Assembly: GCA_029979145.1 (NCBI GenBank)
Contig: JAPOIC010000171.1
Location: 1-5,075, forward strand
Source of the DNA: Opitutaceae bacterium
GTDB lineage: Bacteria > Verrucomicrobiota > Verrucomicrobiia > Opitutales > Opitutaceae
DNA: 5,075 nucleotides
Direction: 5' to 3'
Positions 1-5,075 of the stretch are shown one piece after another. The notes under the pieces are model-generated. The model ran no database searches and had not been told where the DNA came from. It saw only the letters and a program-made list of their open reading frames with translations. Positions within the stretch are counted from its first letter, which is position 1, and every line of letters starts with the position of its first letter. The position numbers were made by a program, and so were the translations under genes.

Positions 1-384
1 CAACACCTCTCGACGCTCAGCACCGAGCTGATGCTCAAGACCGAGGAGCCCGATTCCCCGGTTGTGCGCAAGGCCCGCACCTACATCGCCGAGCACCAAC
101 ACGAGGAAGTCACGCTCAGCCAGGTCGCTCAGGCGGTAAACATGAGTTCGTTCTATTTCTGCAAGACCTTCAAGAAGGCGACCGGGATGACGTTCACCGA
201 CTACCTCGCCCGCGTGCGAATCGAGAAGGTGAAGAACCTTTTGCTCAATCCGCACAAGCGCATCAGCGAGGCGGCCTACGAGTGCGGCTTCCAGTCGCTG
301 TCGCAGTTCAACCGCGTGTTCCGCAAAGTCGCGGGCGAATCGCCCACCGACTACCGCGCCCGCGTGCACCCCGAGGCCAACTGA
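1..384 (+). CDS. AraC-family transcriptional regulator, C-terminal part (5' end outside window)
   Basis: The reading frame is open from the first base, so the gene begins upstream; 127 residues are visible. They form a typical AraC/XylS DNA-binding region: two helix-turn-helix units, the first around VTLSQVAQAVNMSSFYFCKT and the second around RISEAAYECGFQSLSQFNRV, followed by the family hallmark F-R-K-V-x-G-E-S-P-T-D-Y-R near the C-terminus. An in-frame ATG at 31 exists but would leave only the DNA-binding domain, so I treat it as internal. The missing N-terminal part would normally hold a ligand-sensing domain; which kind cannot be seen here. The protein should bind DNA in the cytoplasm as a transcription factor. 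Its target is unknown. It lies upstream of an oxidase operon but is separated from it by a gene on the other strand, so control of the oxidase is only a possibility. Confidence 0.93.
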   Translation, partial: QHLSTLSTELMLKTEEPDSPVVRKARTYIAEHQHEEVTLSQVAQAVNMSSFYFCKTFKKATGMTFTDYLARVRIEKVKNLLLNPHKRISEAAYECGFQSLSQFNRVFRKVAGESPTDYRARVHPEAN

Positions 385-956
385 GCCTCGCCCGCGTGGA
401 TCGCGCAGTCCGTCGTCCGCCGACAGCAGGCTCCGCATAGATTTTCCAACTCGCGCTGCGCCAGGACATGCCAGGCCCGGCCCACGGTCGCGCGCTCCTC
501 CTCGTCCAGCCCCACCAGAATCGCATCCAGCGCCGCGGCGCCGGTGAGGTAGAAGTCCATCAGGGGATTGAGTCCGCACTGACAGCCATCGCGCCACCCC
601 GAGTGCCCAGACAGTTGCATGGCCAGCCGGTCCGGTTGCCCGTCCAACAGGCCCCGCAACTGCCGCAAGGTGTCGTCGACCCGGTAAACCAGGATATCCA
701 CGTGAGCCAAGGCAGACACCGGTGGTCGCGCGCGCAGCCGGCGCAGCCAATCGCGTTTGAGCGCGGCCATGCGGGTATGCAGGAGCTGGGACGGTCGTCC
801 GGCCATCCACTCCAGCCTACTCGCCACGGGCGCCAACGGCTCCGCGGCCGTTGCCCAAGCATGTGCAGATGTTGGCTTGCCCGACGCCCGCGCGACAAAA
901 TATGCGTAGGCCCAGCCAAGCTGCGCGGAGCGCAACTGACCGGGTTCGGGTAGCAT
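351..956 (-). CDS. Hypothetical protein with a cysteine cluster
   Basis: I do not recognise a family for this 201-residue ORF. Support for it being real comes from base composition: by manual count about four fifths of its third codon positions are G or C, against roughly half of its middle positions, as expected for a gene in a high-GC genome, and the plus-strand alternative frame lacks this pattern. The protein looks soluble and mostly helical, with an Arg-rich stretch around residues 65-77 and a possible helical segment around 132-150. Cysteines gather in the C-terminal half (C125, C127, C174, C177, C178, C184), giving C-x-C and C-x-x-C-C patterns that could bind a metal. The ATG at 956 is the first possible start, since an in-frame stop lies eight codons upstream; no good ribosome binding site precedes it. 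The 3' end overlaps the AraC-type gene by 34 bp (convergent). It is divergent from the oxidase operon with a 38-bp gap. Confidence 0.68.
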   Translation of the reverse strand: MLPEPGQLRSAQLGWAYAYFVARASGKPTSAHAWATAAEPLAPVASRLEWMAGRPSQLLHTRMAALKRDWLRRLRARPPVSALAHVDILVYRVDDTLRQLRGLLDGQPDRLAMQLSGHSGWRDGCQCGLNPLMDFYLTGAAALDAILVGLDEEERATVGRAWHVLAQRELENLCGACCRRTTDCAIHAGEAQLASGCTRAR

Positions 957-994
957 GGCGACGTCACTTGGAAGTCCTTGTCACCCAACCTACC
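957..994. promoter_or_regulatory. Short divergent gap between hypothetical gene and oxidase operon
   Basis: These 38 bp are the only non-coding space upstream of the operon, so control elements for one or both directions must lie here or inside the minus-strand gene. I see no FNR-type TTGAT-N4-ATCAA palindrome and no convincing -35/-10 pair. A GTCAC direct repeat (963-967 and 980-984) is too short to mean much. The role is inferred from position only. Confidence 0.3.
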
Positions 995-1252
995 ATGTCC
1001 GTCATCCCCCTGACCCTCACCATCAGCCTTTGCTTGGTGTTTACCTTCGTGATTTTTTTCCTGCGCGAGACCTCGCGCCGTCGTTACTCCAGCGCCGAGC
1101 GCAATGCGCTGATGCCGCTGGCCGACGAGACCCCGCGCGTCGTGGGCGAGGACGATCACCACGACCATCACCACCACGGCGCCCACGAATGCGGTTGCCG
1201 CACCGGCCTGCGCCCGCCCTGCGCCGGCTGCCTCAAGCACAAGCACAGCTGA
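995..1252 (+). CDS. Small single-pass membrane protein with His/Cys-rich tail, possible CcoS-like oxidase maturation protein
   Basis: The product is 85 residues. Residues 1-23 form one hydrophobic membrane segment (begins MSVIPLTLTISLCLV), followed by a positively charged stretch (R24, R28-R30) that should place the tail in the cytoplasm. The tail is acidic and then metal-ligand rich: H55, H56, H58-H61 and H64, then C66, C68, C76 and C79 in C-x-C and C-x-x-C pairs, ending with H82 and H84. Size, N-terminal segment and place beside ccoN resemble CcoS/FixS, a short membrane protein needed to load cofactors into CcoN, but the S-G-Q-F-D-D motif of that family is absent, so homology is uncertain. 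A role in copper or other metal handling for the oxidase is inference. I chose the ATG at 995 because it places the hydrophobic segment at the N-terminus and avoids overlap with the minus-strand gene; in-frame ATGs further upstream (for example 851) would add an Arg-rich, unlikely leader. The oxidase gene follows after 12 bp. Confidence 0.82.
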   Translation: MSVIPLTLTISLCLVFTFVIFFLRETSRRRYSSAERNALMPLADETPRVVGEDDHHDHHHHGAHECGCRTGLRPPCAGCLKHKHS

Positions 1253-1264
1253 CCCTTTTCATCC

Positions 1265-3571
1265 ATGAGCGAACAAAAAGTCACCATTGAGTATAACGAC
1301 AAGGTCGTCCGGCAGTTCCTGCTCGCGTGCGTCATCTGGGGCGCCGTGGGCATGCTGGTCGGCGTGCTCGTTGCCTCGCAGCTGAATTTCTGGCGGCTGA
1401 ACTTCAACCTGCCTTGGCTGACCTTCGGGCGCCTGCGGCCGCTGCACACCAACGCGGTCATTTTCGCGTTCGTCGGCAACATGATGTTCGCCGGCGTCTA
1501 TTACTCGACGCAACGCCTGGTGAAGGCGCGGCTCGCGAGCGACTTCCTCTCCGCCCTGCACTTCTGGGGCTGGCAGCTGATCATCGTCGCCGCCGCGATC
1601 ACGCTCCCGCTCGGATTCTCGCGCAGCAAGGAATACGCGGAACTCATCTGGCCCATCAACATCGCGGTCGCGCTGATCTGGGTGGTGTTTGCGGTTAACT
1701 TCTTCTGGACCCTGGCCAAGCGCAACGAGAAGGCCCTCTACGTCGCCATCTGGTTCTACATCGCGACGACCATCACCGTGGCGATGCTCTACATCGTCAA
1801 CCACCTCTCGATCCCGACGTCGTGGCTGCACAGCTACCCGATCTTCGGCGGCGTGCAGGATGCGCTGGTGCAGTGGTGGTATGGACACAACGCCGTGGCG
1901 TTCTTCCTGACCACGCCGATCCTCGGCATCATGTATTACTTCATGCCGAAGGCCGCTGAGCGCCCGGTGTATTCCTACCGCCTCTCGGTCGTGCACTTCT
2001 GGTCGCTGGTCTTTATCTACATCTGGGCCGGCCCCCACCATCTGCTCAACACCGCCCTCCCCGGCTGGCTGCAGACGATGGGCATGACGTTCTCGCTCAT
2101 GCTCTGGGCCCCTTCCTGGGGCGGCATGCTCAACGGCCTCCTCACCCTCCGCGGCGCCTGGCACAAACTGCGCACGGAGCCCGTCATCAAGTTCTTCGTG
2201 GCGGCCATCACCTTCTACGGCATGGCGACCTTCGAAGGCCCGCTCCTCTCGATCAAGGCCGTCAGCGCCCTCGGCCATTACACCGACTGGATCATCGGTC
2301 ACGTCCACGCTGGCGCGCTGGGCTGGAACGGCTTCATGGCCGCCGGCATGATCTACTGGCTGCTCCCGCGCCTTTGGAACAAGCCGCTCTACTCCACCTC
2401 ACTGGCCAACCTGCACTTCTGGACCGGCCTCGTCGGCATCCTACTCTACGTGGCCGCCATGTGGACCAGCGGCATCATGCAGGGCCTGATGCTCAACGCC
2501 ACCACCGAGGGCGGCACCGTCCTGACTTACCCCAACTTCCTCGACACCCTCAACGCCATCCGGCCGCTCATGCTGATGCGCGTGATCGGTGGCGGTCTCT
2601 ACCTCATCGGCTGGTTCGTCCTCGTCTACAACCTCTGGCGCACGGTCGCCGGCGCCCAGCCGGTCAATGGCACAATCGAGGTCTACGTCGAGAAACCCGT
2701 CGCCAAGGAGAAGATGGGCCTGTTCGGCACCTTCGGCAACGCACCCGTGCTCCTCAGCGTATTCCTCACTGGCTTCGCCACGTTGTGGATGATCGGCTCG
2801 GGCATCGTCAGCTCCCTCGGTCTGGCCGGCGCGCTGATCACCGTGGTCGCTGGCTATGCCCTCCTTTACTCCCGCGGCAAGAGTTGGCAGGACTGGTATG
2901 AGAAGCTCCTGCTCAACGCCCTGCCGTTCAGCCTGCTCGTGTTCGTCGCGGTCGCCGCCGGCGGCCTCGTGCAGATCATCCCGACCGCGCTGCTCCACAA
3001 AGCCGACAACGTCGAGGACCGCCTCCAAGTGCCCTACACACCGCTGGAACTCGCGGGCCGCGACATCTCCGTCCGCGAGGGCTTCTACACCTGCCACTCA
3101 CAGATGATCCGCACCATGGTGCCCGATGTCCTGCGCTACGGCGACTACTCCCGCCTCGGCGAGTCGATCTACGACTACCCGTTCCAATGGGGTTCCAAGC
3201 GCACCGGTCCGGATCTCGCCCGCGTCGGCGGCAAATACCCCGACGTCTGGCACCTCCGCCACATGGAGGATCCGCGCAGCATCTCCGTCGGCTCCAACAT
3301 GCCGTCCTACCCGTGGCTGCTGACCGACGACATCGACGTCGCCGCTCTGCCGTCCAAGATCAACGCCCAGCGCCTGCTTGGCGTGCCCTACGGCCCGCTC
3401 AGCGCACAGCAGATCTTCGACGACGTGAAGGCGCAGTCGAAGAGCATCGCCAAGAATCTCAAGGAGTCCGGCGCCTATGTCGCCCCCGAGAAAGAGATCA
3501 TCGCGCTGATCGCCTATCTCCAGAAGCTCGGCCAGTCCGAGCCGGTCTCCGCCGTAACCGCCAACCGCTGA
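1265..3571 (+). CDS. ccoNO: Fused cbb3-type cytochrome c oxidase subunits I and II (CcoN-CcoO)
   Basis: This 768-residue membrane protein reduces oxygen to water and pumps protons. Residues 1 to about 475 are CcoN with some 12 membrane helices. All expected ligands are present, each one position later than in the Pseudomonas stutzeri enzyme as I remember it: H61 and H348 for low-spin heme b, H346 for heme b3, H208, H258 and H259 for CuB, Y252 as the cross-linked tyrosine, and E324 in the proton path. Residues about 545-768 are CcoO: an N-terminal membrane anchor (about 553-577), then L-A-G-R-D, H-S-Q-M-I-R, Q-W-G-S-K-R-T-G-P-D-L-A-R-V-G-G and the axial Met motif S-N-M-P-S-Y-P-W (M679). Two further hydrophobic segments (about 494-512 and 514-536) sit at the junction. 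Oddly, the heme c motif is F607-Y-T-C610-H611, lacking the first Cys. Fusion of N and O is known in some phyla. No clear Shine-Dalgarno precedes the ATG. Confidence 0.97.
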   Translation: MSEQKVTIEYNDKVVRQFLLACVIWGAVGMLVGVLVASQLNFWRLNFNLPWLTFGRLRPLHTNAVIFAFVGNMMFAGVYYSTQRLVKARLASDFLSALHFWGWQLIIVAAAITLPLGFSRSKEYAELIWPINIAVALIWVVFAVNFFWTLAKRNEKALYVAIWFYIATTITVAMLYIVNHLSIPTSWLHSYPIFGGVQDALVQWWYGHNAVAFFLTTPILGIMYYFMPKAAERPVYSYRLSVVHFWSLVFIYIWAGPHHLLNTALPGWLQTMGMTFSLMLWAPSWGGMLNGLLTLRGAWHKLRTEPVIKFFVAAITFYGMATFEGPLLSIKAVSALGHYTDWIIGHVHAGALGWNGFMAAGMIYWLLPRLWNKPLYSTSLANLHFWTGLVGILLYVAAMWTSGIMQGLMLNATTEGGTVLTYPNFLDTLNAIRPLMLMRVIGGGLYLIGWFVLVYNLWRTVAGAQPVNGTIEVYVEKPVAKEKMGLFGTFGNAPVLLSVFLTGFATLWMIGSGIVSSLGLAGALITVVAGYALLYSRGKSWQDWYEKLLLNALPFSLLVFVAVAAGGLVQIIPTALLHKADNVEDRLQVPYTPLELAGRDISVREGFYTCHSQMIRTMVPDVLRYGDYSRLGESIYDYPFQWGSKRTGPDLARVGGKYPDVWHLRHMEDPRSISVGSNMPSYPWLLTDDIDVAALPSKINAQRLLGVPYGPLSAQQIFDDVKAQSKSIAKNLKESGAYVAPEKEIIALIAYLQKLGQSEPVSAVTANR

Positions 3572-3580
3572 TTTCCCGCC

Positions 3581-3763
3581 ATGTTCAAACGCCTCATTTT
3601 CGAAGACTACGCCGCGCTCTGCACCCTCGTGGCTTTCATCGTCGTGGCCGCGATTTTCCTCGGCGCCATCTGGCGCGCCATCCGGATGTCGCGCCACCAA
3701 GCCGACGAAATGGCCAACCTCCCCTTCGAGCCGAATTCGCCCTCCCATGACAAACGCGCCTAA
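3581..3763 (+). CDS. ccoQ: cbb3-type oxidase small subunit CcoQ/FixQ-like
   Basis: The product is 60 residues, the usual size for CcoQ. One membrane helix spans about residues 11-31 (centre L-V-A-F-I-V-V-A-A-I-F-L), followed by a basic segment (R32, R35, R38) and a short polar tail with M-A-N-L-P-F. In other bacteria CcoQ stabilises the assembled oxidase or helps CcoP associate with the core; that role is carried over from the family. It starts 9 bp after ccoNO, and its last 17 bp overlap the start of ccoP in another frame, suggesting translational coupling. Sequence conservation in this family is low, so identification rests on size, the single helix and position between ccoNO and ccoP. Confidence 0.88.
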   Translation: MFKRLIFEDYAALCTLVAFIVVAAIFLGAIWRAIRMSRHQADEMANLPFEPNSPSHDKRA

Positions 3764-4301
3764 GCCACCTCCGCATGACGAAGATGCGATCCGCGAGCAC
3801 ACGTTCGACGGTATCCAGGAATACGACAAACGCCTGCCGAACTGGTGGCTCCTCACCTTCTACGGCACCATCGCGTTCTGGATCGGCTACTGGTTCTACA
3901 CCGAACAGTCTGATCTGGCCCCGTCCGACGGCGCCCGAGTCGAGCAGGAGCTCGGCCGGATCGAAGCCGTCAAGCTCGCCTCGTCCGCCGCGAACCTCGA
4001 TGACGGCACGCTCTGGCAGATGAGCCGCAACGCCCTGATCGTCGACGCCGGCAAGGCCGTTTTCAACTCCACCTGCGCGTCCTGCCACCAAGTCAGCATG
4101 CGCGGCATCGATGACGGCGGCATCGGCCCGAACCTTACGGACAACACTTGGGTCCACGGCGGCAATCCGCTCGACCTTCTCAAGGTCGTGGACAAGGGCG
4201 TCCTCGAAAAGGGCATGCCCGCCTGGGGTCCGGTCATCGGTGCGAAAAAGACTTCCGAGGTTGTCGCATACATTCTCAGTCACCATGCTGAACCAAACTG
4301 A
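3747..4301 (+). CDS. ccoP: cbb3-type oxidase subunit III, mono-heme CcoP
   Basis: The product has 184 residues, against roughly 300 for the familiar di-heme CcoP. The N-terminal signature is clear (H18-T-F-D-G-I-Q-E-Y-D-K-R-L-P-N-W-W), followed by one membrane helix at about 35-52, a linker (53-96), and one cytochrome c domain (about 97-184). The domain has the single heme site C110-A-S-C-H114, then G-P-N-L-T-D-N-T-W (128-135) and the Met ligand motif G-M-P-A-W-G (M157). No second C-x-x-C-H is present and the gene ends naturally at a stop, so it looks like a genuinely short form and not a truncation. PNLTD...MPAWG resembles the second domain of di-heme CcoP and, from memory, the single domain of Bacteroidota-type CcoP. 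It should accept electrons from a soluble or membrane donor on the periplasmic side and pass them to CcoO. It overlaps ccoQ by 17 bp. Confidence 0.95.
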   Translation: MTNAPKPPPHDEDAIREHTFDGIQEYDKRLPNWWLLTFYGTIAFWIGYWFYTEQSDLAPSDGARVEQELGRIEAVKLASSAANLDDGTLWQMSRNALIVDAGKAVFNSTCASCHQVSMRGIDDGGIGPNLTDNTWVHGGNPLDLLKVVDKGVLEKGMPAWGPVIGAKKTSEVVAYILSHHAEPN

Positions 4302-4310
4302 GCGCATGAA

Positions 4311-5075
4311 ATGCCCGCCCCCCGGCCCTCCCTCGACTCCGTCACCACGATAAATCAGGACGGCTCCCGGCCGTTAATCTATCCGGCCGACGTCCACGGC
4401 ATTTTCGCGCTAGCCCGCAAGGTCAGCGCGTTCCTGCTCATCGCGCTCTACCTCTCGCTGCCGTGGATACCCGTCGGCGGCTTTCCCGCCGTCTTCCTCG
4501 ACGTCGCGCATCGTCGCTTCCACCTGTTCGGTTTCACGTTTGCCGCGCAGGACATGTGGCTGACGTTTTTCCTGATCACCGGACTCGGCTTCTCCCTGTT
4601 TTTCATCACCGCTTTGCTCGGCCGCATTTGGTGCGGCTGGGCCTGTCCGCAGACCGTCTTTCTTGACCACGTCTACCGGCGCATCGAGCGCTGGATCGAG
4701 GGCGACGCGGTCAAGCGTCGCAAGCTCGAGGCCGCGCCTTGGACCGGCGAAAAGATCGGCAAACGGGTCTTGAAGCATGCGCTCTATATCCTCGTTTCGC
4801 TGACCATCACTCACCTGTTTCTCGCCTACTTTGTTTCGCTGGGAGAGCTGTGGACCATGATGCACGAAGCACCCGCCGAGCACTGGAGCGCCTTTGTCTT
4901 TGTGTTCATTGCCGCCGGCATCCTCTATTTCAACTTCGCTTGGTTTCGCGAGCAGCTCTGCATCGTCATCTGCCCCTACGGCCGGCTGCAGTCGGCCCTG
5001 ATCGACGACCATTCGATGATCGTCGGCTACGACACGAAGCGCGGTGAACCCCGCGGCAAGCCGGGCGTCGAGGGC
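4311..5075 (+). CDS. ccoG: CcoG/FixG/RdxA-family membrane iron-sulfur protein, N-terminal part (3' end outside window)
   Basis: The frame runs from the ATG at 4311 to the last base, giving 255 residues with no stop. Hydrophobic segments lie at about 31-53, 83-107, 154-178 and 192-211. The family signature G-R-I-W-C-G-W-A-C-P-Q-T-V-F (C108, C112) follows the second segment, and the paired motif L-C-I-V-I-C-P-Y-G-R-L-Q-S (C217, C221) follows the fourth. The ferredoxin-type 4Fe-4S motifs and C-terminal domain of CcoG would lie beyond the edge; full-length members are near 450-500 residues. In characterised bacteria CcoG reduces Cu(II) to Cu(I) for insertion of CuB into the oxidase. The ATG at 4311 is the only in-frame upstream start, because the ccoP stop is in the same frame just before it; the gap is 9 bp. 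No strong ribosome binding site is seen. An oxidase operon is its usual neighbourhood. Confidence 0.96.
   Translation, partial: MPAPRPSLDSVTTINQDGSRPLIYPADVHGIFALARKVSAFLLIALYLSLPWIPVGGFPAVFLDVAHRRFHLFGFTFAAQDMWLTFFLITGLGFSLFFITALLGRIWCGWACPQTVFLDHVYRRIERWIEGDAVKRRKLEAAPWTGEKIGKRVLKHALYILVSLTITHLFLAYFVSLGELWTMMHEAPAEHWSAFVFVFIAAGILYFNFAWFREQLCIVICPYGRLQSALIDDHSMIVGYDTKRGEPRGKPGVEG

Noticed and set aside
872..906. Possible sigma70-like promoter for the operon (TTGCCC at 877-882 with TATGCG at 901-906)
   Set aside because: Spacing of 18 is acceptable, but both boxes match the consensus poorly and the only notable thing is a small AT-rich patch; not enough to call.
468..953. 161-residue plus-strand ORF opposite the hypothetical gene
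   Set aside because: Its third codon positions are not the GC-rich ones; the GC periodicity of this stretch fits the minus-strand ORF. Composition (many Arg, Gln, Pro) is that of an antisense shadow.
957..994. FNR/Anr-type operator expected for a cbb3 operon
   Set aside because: No TTGAT-N4-ATCAA or close variant found here or in the preceding 250 bp.
851..994. Longer N-terminus for the His/Cys-rich membrane protein, starting at ATG 851
   Set aside because: It would add 48 mostly polar, Arg-rich residues ahead of the membrane segment and overlap the minus-strand gene.
1259..2308. 349-residue minus-strand ORF opposite ccoNO
   Set aside because: Long but antisense to a strongly conserved oxidase; its product is an unstructured run of Glu, Asp, Arg and His typical of shadow ORFs in high-GC DNA.
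3747..3763. ccoQ/ccoP overlap as a possible frameshift
   Set aside because: Both proteins have complete, family-like ends and starts; a short overlap in different frames is normal for coupled genes.
2441..4307. Minus-strand ORFs at 2441-3097, 3098-3856 and 3636-4307
   Set aside because: All lie antisense to ccoNO, ccoQ and ccoP and have the biased composition of shadows; no recognisable domain.

Overview
The window is GC-rich, densely packed bacterial DNA carrying most of a cbb3-type (heme-copper, high oxygen affinity) cytochrome c oxidase operon on the plus strand. Two features recall Verrucomicrobiota and Bacteroidota rather than Proteobacteria: subunits I and II are fused (CcoN-CcoO), and CcoP carries a single heme. 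The high GC, the near absence of Shine-Dalgarno sequences and the AraC-type regulator make me favour a verrucomicrobial, perhaps Opitutaceae-like, source. That assignment is inference from remembered families, not a search result.

Layout: 1-384 (+) is the C-terminal DNA-binding end of an AraC-family regulator whose start lies outside the window. 351-956 (-) is a cysteine-containing hypothetical protein, convergent with and slightly overlapping the regulator. After a 38-bp divergent gap the oxidase operon runs rightward: 995-1252, a small membrane protein with a His/Cys-rich tail in a position where a CcoS-like maturation protein could sit; 1265-3571, ccoNO; 3581-3763, ccoQ; 3747-4301, ccoP (17-bp overlap with ccoQ); 4311-5075, ccoG, cut by the window edge. 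Gaps between the oxidase genes are 9-12 bp or negative, which suggests one transcript.

How they work together: CcoP and the CcoO half of the fusion would pass electrons from cytochrome c or a cupredoxin to the CcoN half, where heme b, heme b3 and CuB reduce oxygen to water and pump protons. CcoQ is the small accessory subunit. CcoG is the membrane iron-sulfur protein thought to reduce Cu(II) for CuB assembly. The His/Cys-tailed protein may handle a metal in the same process.

The most notable observation is in the CcoO half: the heme c motif reads F-Y-T-C-H instead of C-x-x-C-H, so only one cysteine is available for thioether attachment, while the rest of the CcoO signature, including the Met ligand motif, is intact. 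With the mono-heme CcoP, the predicted complex has only two c-type hemes, one of them probably singly attached. Other points of interest are two extra hydrophobic segments at the N/O junction and the metal-binding-like tail of the first operon gene. All catalytic CcoN residues are present. I found no mobile element, CRISPR array, RNA gene or clear terminator.
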